Below, one piece after another: positions 9,498 through 14,256 of a DNA stretch of 14,256 nucleotides (the first letter of the stretch is position 1; each line of letters opens with the position of its first letter). Location: the NCBI GenBank assembly GCA_025359585.1, contig JANYFX010000415.1, forward strand, positions 1 through 14,256, given 5' to 3'. The notes under the pieces were generated by a model, which saw only the letters and a list, made by a program, of their open reading frames with translations, searched no databases and was not told the DNA's origin. The position numbers and the translations under genes were made by a program. This DNA comes from Rhizobacter sp. GTDB lineage: Bacteria; Pseudomonadota; Gammaproteobacteria; Burkholderiales; Burkholderiaceae_C.

Positions 9498-10808
9498 TCA
9501 GGCCTGGTGCTCGACCTCGGCGTCGACGGGGAGCCGACTCGCCAGCACCTTGTCGACCCGCTTGCCGTCGAGATCGACCACCTCGAAGCGCCAGCCGTCC
9601 CACTCGACCGAATCGGTCGTGTTAGGGAGCCGCCCGAGCAGCAGCATGATCATGCCGGCCAGCGTGTTGTAGCGGCCGCGGTCTTCTTCGGGCAGTTCCT
9701 TGAACTCGAGCCGGTCTTTCAGCTCGGGCACCGGGATCAGCCCGTCGAACAGCCAGCTGCCGTCTTCGCGCTGCACCGCCCACGAGTCTTCGGCGGTCGG
9801 CGTGGAGAACTCGCCGGTGATGGCTTCCAGCACATCGCGCACGGTGATGATGCCTTGCACCTCGCCGTACTCGTCGACCACGAAGACGATCTGCGCGCTC
9901 GACGCGCGGAACTGCTCCAGCAGTTCCATGCCCGACAGCGTTTCAGGCACGAACACCGGCGGCTCCAGCTTTTCGGTCAGCGACAGCGGCTGCCCGCGCA
10001 TCACCTGCTGCAGCAAGCTCTGCGCCGAGATCACGCCGAGCACGTCGTCGAGGCCGTTGCGGCAGACGGCGTAACGCGAGTGCTCGTCGTCGCCGACGAC
10101 CTTCAGCACGTCGGCCGGCGTGGCCGAGACTTCGAGCCAGACGATCTCGGCGCGCGGGATCATCATCGAGCCGACATTGCGGTCGTCGAGGCGGAACACG
10201 TTGCGCACCATCTGGTGCTCCTGCGCTTCGATCACACCGGCGTCCAGCCCTTCTTCCAGGCTGGCGGCGATCTCTTCTTCGGTCACGCTGCGGTCGGGGC
10301 TGCCGGTCACGCCGAACAGCGCGAGCGTGCCGTTGGTGCACCACGACAGCAGCTTCACGAACGGCCGCGCGATCAGCGAGAGCCATTCCATCGGCCGTGC
10401 CACGCGCCGTGCCACGGCCTCGGGGTACATCAGGCCGAAGCGCTTGGGCACCAGCTCGCCGAAGATGATGGTGACGAAGGTGATGCTGACCACCACCATC
10501 GCGGTCGCGCTGATGTCGGCCGCGCGGTCGTGGATGCCGAAGGTCAGGTGCAGCCAGGCCGCGAACGGCGCCGAGAACGCGGCGTCGCCGACGATGCCGT
10601 TCAGCACACCGATCGAGGTGATGCCGATCTGCACCACCGAGAGAAACTTGGTCGGGTTGTCGTGCAGGTCCATCGCGGCCTGCGCGCCGGCGTCGCCGGC
10701 TTCGAGCATGACCTGCAGGCGCGCCTTGCGGCTGGCCGTGAGCGCCATCTCCGACATCGCGAACAGCGCGTTGAGCAGAACCAGAAAGATCAGAAGGGCA
10801 ACGTCCAT
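9498..10808 (-). CDS. CNNM-type membrane protein with CBS pair (CorC/HlyC, 'hemolysin' family)
   Basis: The predicted protein has 436 residues. ATG 10808-10806 gives the expected N-terminus directly before the first membrane span; the longer open frame upstream lies across apaH and is non-coding. The DUF21/CNNM domain (about 1-190) has spans near 3-23, 55-80, 98-120 and 140-165, with the conserved FGELVPKR (116-123). A cytoplasmic CBS pair follows (about 212-272 and 276-335, with VVDEYGEVQGIITVRDVLEAI at its end), then a CorC_HlyC domain (about 345-425). Relatives are linked to Mg2+/Co2+ homeostasis and, in the YtfL/PaeA branch, to polyamine export. The name hemolysin is historical, and substrate cannot be told from sequence. 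Its Shine-Dalgarno is weak. It lies upstream of pcaB in the same direction with an 81-base gap and is divergent from apaH. Confidence 0.92.
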   Translation of the reverse strand: MDVALLIFLVLLNALFAMSEMALTASRKARLQVMLEAGDAGAQAAMDLHDNPTKFLSVVQIGITSIGVLNGIVGDAAFSAPFAAWLHLTFGIHDRAADISATAMVVVSITFVTIIFGELVPKRFGLMYPEAVARRVARPMEWLSLIARPFVKLLSWCTNGTLALFGVTGSPDRSVTEEEIAASLEEGLDAGVIEAQEHQMVRNVFRLDDRNVGSMMIPRAEIVWLEVSATPADVLKVVGDDEHSRYAVCRNGLDDVLGVISAQSLLQQVMRGQPLSLTEKLEPPVFVPETLSGMELLEQFRASSAQIVFVVDEYGEVQGIITVRDVLEAITGEFSTPTAEDSWAVQREDGSWLFDGLIPVPELKDRLEFKELPEEDRGRYNTLAGMIMLLLGRLPNTTDSVEWDGWRFEVVDLDGKRVDKVLASRLPVDAEVEHQA

Positions 10809-10889
10809 GCGGCCTGCGCGGCGATTCGAAGCGGGCAGATTAGCAGACTCCGCTGGGGCGGCACGCGTTGGCCGGCTTAGCATCGCCGC
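10809..10889. promoter_or_regulatory. Divergent promoter region between CNNM gene and apaH
   Basis: These 81 bases must carry both promoters. For apaH, TAGCAT at 10878-10883 fits a -10 element and would place the transcription start at or near the A of its ATG (10890). There is no Shine-Dalgarno before that ATG, so a leaderless message is plausible. No good -35 is visible. For the CNNM gene, TAATCT on the minus strand is a weak -10 candidate. Confidence 0.4.
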
Positions 10890-11693
10890 ATGAACTACCT
10901 GATCGGCGATGTGCAAGGCTGCTGCGGGGCGCTCGATCGCCTGCTCGACAAGGTCGGCTTCTCGCCGTCGCGCGACCACATCTGGGTGCTCGGCGACCTG
11001 GTCAACCGCGGCCCCGAGTCGCTCGAAACCTTGCGCCGCCTGCGTGGCCTGGGCGATGCCGCCACCTGCCTGCTCGGCAACCACGACCTGAACCTGCTCG
11101 CGGTGGCACACGGCGTGCGCCGGCCGCACAAGGGTGACACGCTCGGAGAAATTCTCGATGCTCCCGACCGCGCGGCCTGGCTCGACTGGCTGCGCCAGCG
11201 CCGCATGGCGGTGCACGAGCGCGGCTGGTTGATGGTGCACGCGGGCGTGGCGCCGCAGTGGGATCTGCCAACCACGCTGGCGCTCGCGGCCGAGGTCGAG
11301 CAGGTGCTGCGGGGCGAGTCGCTGGGCGACTTTCTGACCACGATGTACGGTGACCAGCCGGCGCGCTGGAGCGCAGAGCTGCAAGGCATGGCGCGTCTGC
11401 GTTTCATCGTCAATGCGCTCACGCGAATTCGCTTCGTCGCCACCGACGGCACACTCGACCTCGTGACCAAGGAAGGCGCTGACGCCACGCCCGCAGGCTA
11501 TTTCCCTTGGTTCGAAGCGCCGGGGCGCGGCACACAAGGCGTGCCGATCGCGTTCGGCCACTGGGCCTCGCTCGGCCTGATCAACCGGCCCGACCTGCTG
11601 GCGCTGGACACCGGCTGCGTCTGGGGCCGCCAGCTCACAGCGGTGCGCATCGAGGGTGATCAACGCGAAGTCATTCAGGTCGATTGCGCCTAG
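10890..11693 (+). CDS. apaH: Bis(5'-nucleosyl)-tetraphosphatase, symmetrical (Ap4A hydrolase)
   Basis: The predicted protein has 267 residues, close to the family norm (about 270-280). It is a metallophosphoesterase that splits Ap4A into two ADP and acts in the cytoplasm. The signatures are in order: GDVQGC (6-11), GDLVNRGP (35-42), GNHD (63-66), MVHAGV (115-120) and, near the C-terminus, FGHWAS. The first motif has Gln where general phosphoesterases have His, which is common in ApaH. ATG 10890 gives the typical N-terminus NYLIGDVQG and no earlier start fits. It is followed after 40 bases by nikR in the same direction. In gammaproteobacteria apaH is usually linked to ksgA/apaG, and that linkage is absent here. 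Confidence 0.95.
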   Translation: MNYLIGDVQGCCGALDRLLDKVGFSPSRDHIWVLGDLVNRGPESLETLRRLRGLGDAATCLLGNHDLNLLAVAHGVRRPHKGDTLGEILDAPDRAAWLDWLRQRRMAVHERGWLMVHAGVAPQWDLPTTLALAAEVEQVLRGESLGDFLTTMYGDQPARWSAELQGMARLRFIVNALTRIRFVATDGTLDLVTKEGADATPAGYFPWFEAPGRGTQGVPIAFGHWASLGLINRPDLLALDTGCVWGRQLTAVRIEGDQREVIQVDCA

Positions 11694-11733
11694 CGCCCGC
11701 TACATTGCCGGCACAGCGCCGAAGGAGCCCCGC

Positions 11734-12216
11734 ATGGAACGATTCACGATCTCGCTCGACGACCGCCTGGCCGAACAGTTCGACGCCTGGATGGCGCAGC
11801 GCCAGTACGCCAACCGCTCCGAGGCGGTGCGCGACCTGCTGCGCGCCGAGCTCGGCAGAACGCGGCTGAGCAGCGCTGCCGGCAAACATTGCGTGGCCTG
11901 CCTGTCGTATGTGTTCAACCACCACGAGCGCGACCTGGCCGAGCGGCTGACGGCGCTGCAACACGATCACCACGACCTCACCATTTCGAGCATGCATGCG
12001 CACCTCGACCATGACCATTGCCTGGAGACGGTGATCTTGCGCGGCCAGACGGCGCAAGTGAGCGCATTCGCCGATGCGCTCTGTGCCGAACGCGGTGTTC
12101 ACCACGGCAAGCTCAACATCATCAGCGTCGACCTGCACGAGCCGCACGGTGCTGCCGCGGCCCGCAGCCGCGGTGCGCACGGCGCGCCGCATGTGCACCT
12201 GAAGCCGTCGACCTGA
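11734..12216 (+). CDS. nikR: Nickel-responsive transcriptional regulator NikR
   Basis: The predicted protein has 160 residues. ATG 11734 follows a strong GAAGGAG (11721-11727). The longer open frame from 11656 overlaps the apaH end and lacks this signal. The N-terminal ribbon-helix-helix (about 1-45) begins MERFTISLDD; Arg3, Thr5 and Ser7 match the positions that contact DNA in E. coli NikR (Arg3, Thr5, Thr7), and YANRSEAVRDLL follows. The C-terminal ACT-like domain carries all four high-affinity nickel ligands at +1 relative to E. coli: His77, His88, His90 and Cys96 (in HAHLDHDHC). It should be a tetramer that represses uptake genes when nickel is high. After the usual end near IISVDLHEPHG there is a tail of about 20 residues containing two more His (GAHGAPHVHL region). 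A likely operator lies in front of the next gene. Confidence 0.95.
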   Translation: MERFTISLDDRLAEQFDAWMAQRQYANRSEAVRDLLRAELGRTRLSSAAGKHCVACLSYVFNHHERDLAERLTALQHDHHDLTISSMHAHLDHDHCLETVILRGQTAQVSAFADALCAERGVHHGKLNIISVDLHEPHGAAAARSRGAHGAPHVHLKPST

Positions 12217-12219
12217 AAC

Positions 12220-12239
12220 GCCGGCTCGGCCCCGCCGGC
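12220..12239 (+). terminator. Weak GC hairpin after nikR
   Basis: GCCGGC at 12220-12225 and 12234-12239 can pair across an 8-base loop just after the nikR stop. There is no T-run, so termination is doubtful and partial read-through into the receptor gene is possible. Confidence 0.2.
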
Positions 12240-12285
12240 CACGGCTTCTGCACTTGCCAGACATTGGTGTGGCGGGCACACTGCG

Positions 12286-12314
12286 CGTAAGAACTAAAGA
12301 TAAATTTTCATACG
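12286..12314. promoter_or_regulatory. Candidate NikR operator upstream of the TonB-dependent receptor
   Basis: The left arm CGTAAGAA (12286-12293) and right arm TTCATACG (12307-12314) form an inverted repeat matching at 7 of 8 positions. The E. coli NikR box is GTATGA-N16-TCATAC; here GTAAGA-N15-TCATAC, so one half-site is exact, the other differs by one base, and the spacing is one base shorter. The stretch is strikingly AT-rich for this genome and could also hold the -10 element (for example TAAATT, 12301-12306), which would suit repression. It ends 66 bases before the receptor ATG. The nearby AATGCGAATC (12315-12324 region) weakly resembles part of a Fur box, so iron control is an alternative. 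Confidence 0.6.
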
Positions 12315-12380
12315 AATGCGAATCCAGTCGCCGGCTTTGCGCGTAAGCACTGGCTCGACATCGAATTCGGAAACGCCGCC

Positions 12381-14256
12381 ATGACCCCACCGTTTCAACG
12401 CAGCGCACTGGCGCTCGCCCTCGTTGCCTTCGGCTCGCTCGCCTCGGCGCAGCAAGCCACCACGACGGCCCAGCTTGCGCCGGTGATCGTGAAGGGCAAC
12501 TACGACAACGCCGTGGGCAGCTCAGACGCCGCGAGCCAGGGCACCGTGAACGCGGCCCTGATCGAAAGCCGGCCAACCCTGCGCCCGGCCGAAGTGCTGG
12601 AGTTCGTGCCCGGCGTGATCGTCACGCAGCACAGCGGCGACGGCAAGGCCAACCAGTACTTCCTGCGCGGCTTCAACCTCGACCACGGCACCGACTTCGC
12701 GACCTTCGTCGGCGGCATGCCGGTGAACATGCCGACGCACGCCCACGGCCACGGCTACAGCGACCTGAACTGGCTGCTGCCCGAATTGGTGAACCGCATC
12801 AACTACAAGAAGGGCCCGTACTACGCCGACGAAGGCGACTTCGCTTCGGCCGGCGCCGCGCGCATCCGCCTGTTCGACACCCTGCCGAGCGGCATCGCCT
12901 CGGTCACGCTCGGCGAGAACGGCTACCGGCGCGGTTTTCTCGCCGATTCCACGAAGCTCGGTGCCGGCAACCTGCTCTATGCCGTCGAGGCCGCCCACAA
13001 CGACGGGCCATGGGAGAGCCCGGAAAAGTTTCACCGCGTCAACGGCGTGTTGCGATACAGCTTCGGTGATGCAGGCGATAAGTCGTCGATCACCGCGATG
13101 GGCTACTCGGCCGGCTGGAACTCGACCGACCAGATCCCGCAGCGCGCCGTCGACCAGGGCCTGGTCGGGCGCTTCGGCGCGCTCGATGCGAGCGACGGTG
13201 GACGCACGGCGCGCTACAGCCTGTCGTACGAACTCGAACGCACGCTTGGCGACGGGAGTTTCAAGCTGAACGCCTACGCGATCCAGTCGCGTCTCGACCT
13301 GTATTCGAACTTCAGCTACTTCCTCGAAAACCAGATCGACAACGACCCGGCCGCGCTGAACGGCGACCAGTTCGAGCAGGCCGAACACCGCAAGATTTTC
13401 GGCCTGGCCGCGAGCCGCAGCTGGAACACGCAGTTCGGCGGGCGCGACACCACCTTCACGGCCGGCCTGCAGGTGCGCCACGATCGGCTCGACCCGGTCG
13501 GCCTGTACAGCACGGTGGCCAAGGTGCGCGCCGCAACGATCCAGGAGAGCACGGTGCGCCAGACCAGCTTCGGTCTCTACGGCGAGGCCGCAACGCAGTG
13601 GACACCGTGGCTGCGCAGCATCGTCGGGCTGCGCGCCGACCGCTTCGACTTCAAGGTCGCAAGCTCCATCGCCGCGAACAGCGGCAGCAAGAGCGCAAGC
13701 ATCGCCTCGCCCAAACTCTCGCTGATCTTCGGGCCCTGGGACAAGACCGAATTCTTCGCCAACGCGGGTTATGGTTTCCACAGCAACGACGCGCGCGGCA
13801 CCACCGCCACCGTCGCCGCGAAAGACCCGAACGGGCCGGCGATCGACCCGGTCAACCCGCTGGTTCGCTCGAAGGGCTTCGAGCTCGGCGCGCGCACCGA
13901 GCTCGTCCCCGGCCTGCAAAGCTCGCTCGCGCTGTGGACGCTGAAGCTCGACTCGGAACTGCTCTTCGTCGGCGATGCCGGCGAAACCGAAGCCAGCCGC
14001 GCGAGCAAGCGCTACGGCGTGGAGTGGAACAACCACTACATCGCCACGCCGTGGTTGCTGCTCGACGCCGATCTCTCCGCCTCGCGCTCGCGCTTCACCG
14101 AGCCCGACCCGGCCGACCCGACACTCGGCAATCACATCCCCGGCTCGATCCAGAGCGTCGTGTCGCTGGGTGCCACCGTGATGGACCTGGGCCCGTGGTT
14201 CGGCCAGTTCCAGGTGCGCTACTTCGGCCCGCGCCCGCTGATCGAAGACAACAGCC
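12381..14256 (+). CDS. TonB-dependent outer-membrane receptor (3' partial), probable nickel-complex uptake
   Basis: The frame is open from ATG 12381 to the window edge: 625 full codons and no stop. The family is usually somewhat longer, so the last part of the barrel is missing. There is a signal peptide with probable cleavage after ASA (residues 21-23). A likely TonB-box segment lies around APVIVKG (33-39). The plug is about 55-165, with AEVLEFVPGVIV and NQYFLRGFNLDHGTDF, and His120, His122 and His124 in THAHGHGY. From about 170 on are alternating beta-strands of the barrel. Such receptors import metal chelates across the outer membrane using TonB-ExbBD energy; those three genes are not in the window. 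The substrate is inferred as nickel from the adjacent nikR and the NikR-like operator. The Shine-Dalgarno is weak (GGAAA before ATG). Confidence 0.92.
   Translation, partial: MTPPFQRSALALALVAFGSLASAQQATTTAQLAPVIVKGNYDNAVGSSDAASQGTVNAALIESRPTLRPAEVLEFVPGVIVTQHSGDGKANQYFLRGFNLDHGTDFATFVGGMPVNMPTHAHGHGYSDLNWLLPELVNRINYKKGPYYADEGDFASAGAARIRLFDTLPSGIASVTLGENGYRRGFLADSTKLGAGNLLYAVEAAHNDGPWESPEKFHRVNGVLRYSFGDAGDKSSITAMGYSAGWNSTDQIPQRAVDQGLVGRFGALDASDGGRTARYSLSYELERTLGDGSFKLNAYAIQSRLDLYSNFSYFLENQIDNDPAALNGDQFEQAEHRKIFGLAASRSWNTQFGGRDTTFTAGLQVRHDRLDPVGLYSTVAKVRAATIQESTVRQTSFGLYGEAATQWTPWLRSIVGLRADRFDFKVASSIAANSGSKSASIASPKLSLIFGPWDKTEFFANAGYGFHSNDARGTTATVAAKDPNGPAIDPVNPLVRSKGFELGARTELVPGLQSSLALWTLKLDSELLFVGDAGETEASRASKRYGVEWNNHYIATPWLLLDADLSASRSRFTEPDPADPTLGNHIPGSIQSVVSLGATVMDLGPWFGQFQVRYFGPRPLIEDNS

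Noticed and set aside
9450..10880. 476-codon plus-strand frame opposite the CNNM gene
   Set aside because: It is antisense to a well-recognised membrane/CBS protein, and its composition is typical of a complementary-strand shadow.
12308..12330. Possible Fur box before the TonB receptor
   Set aside because: Only about 8 of 19 positions match the Fur consensus around AATGCGAATC, whereas the NikR-type inverted repeat is much better and nikR is adjacent. It is kept only as an alternative.

Overview
This is a GC-rich (roughly two-thirds G+C), tightly packed chromosomal window. The gene families and codon usage suggest a betaproteobacterium, probably Burkholderiales of the Rubrivivax/Leptothrix/Rhizobacter type. 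That placement is inferred from the protein families (MaeB, NikR, the pca genes, a TIGR02999-type sigma factor). There is no rRNA or other decisive taxonomic marker, and I see no tRNA, CRISPR array, insertion sequence or phage gene.

Left part (1-6787, all + strand). The window opens inside the 3' end of maeB (NADP-malic enzyme, phosphotransacetylase-like domain). A signalling block follows: an ECF-type sigma factor (871-1452), a membrane-anchored Ser/Thr kinase with a probable TPR-rich extracytoplasmic part (1459-3753, starting 6 bases after the sigma stop), and a large modular surface lipoprotein ending in a beta-helix (3881-6787). No anti-sigma gene is present. The sigma factor lacks the usual acidic DAED motif of region 2.2 and has a serine there, so control by phosphorylation from the adjacent kinase is the leading hypothesis.

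Middle part (6793-10808, all - strand). Reading leftwards, these are a CNNM/CBS-domain membrane protein (CorC/HlyC family), then pcaB, then a fused pcaC-pcaD gene. The two pca genes overlap by ATGA. Together they encode three consecutive steps of the protocatechuate branch of the beta-ketoadipate pathway, from 3-carboxy-cis,cis-muconate to 3-oxoadipate. The gap before pcaB holds a perfect 7+3+7 palindrome that resembles IclR-family (PcaR/PcaU-type) operators. The fused gene converges on the lipoprotein gene with only 5 bases between the stop codons.

Right part (10890-14256, all + strand). apaH (Ap4A hydrolase) is divergent from the CNNM gene. It is followed by nikR (nickel-responsive repressor) and a TonB-dependent outer-membrane receptor that runs off the window. 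An AT-rich 29-bp imperfect inverted repeat very like the NikR operator lies 66 bases before the receptor start, suggesting a nickel-controlled outer-membrane uptake system.

Many long reading frames on the opposite strands are GC-driven shadows and are not annotated.
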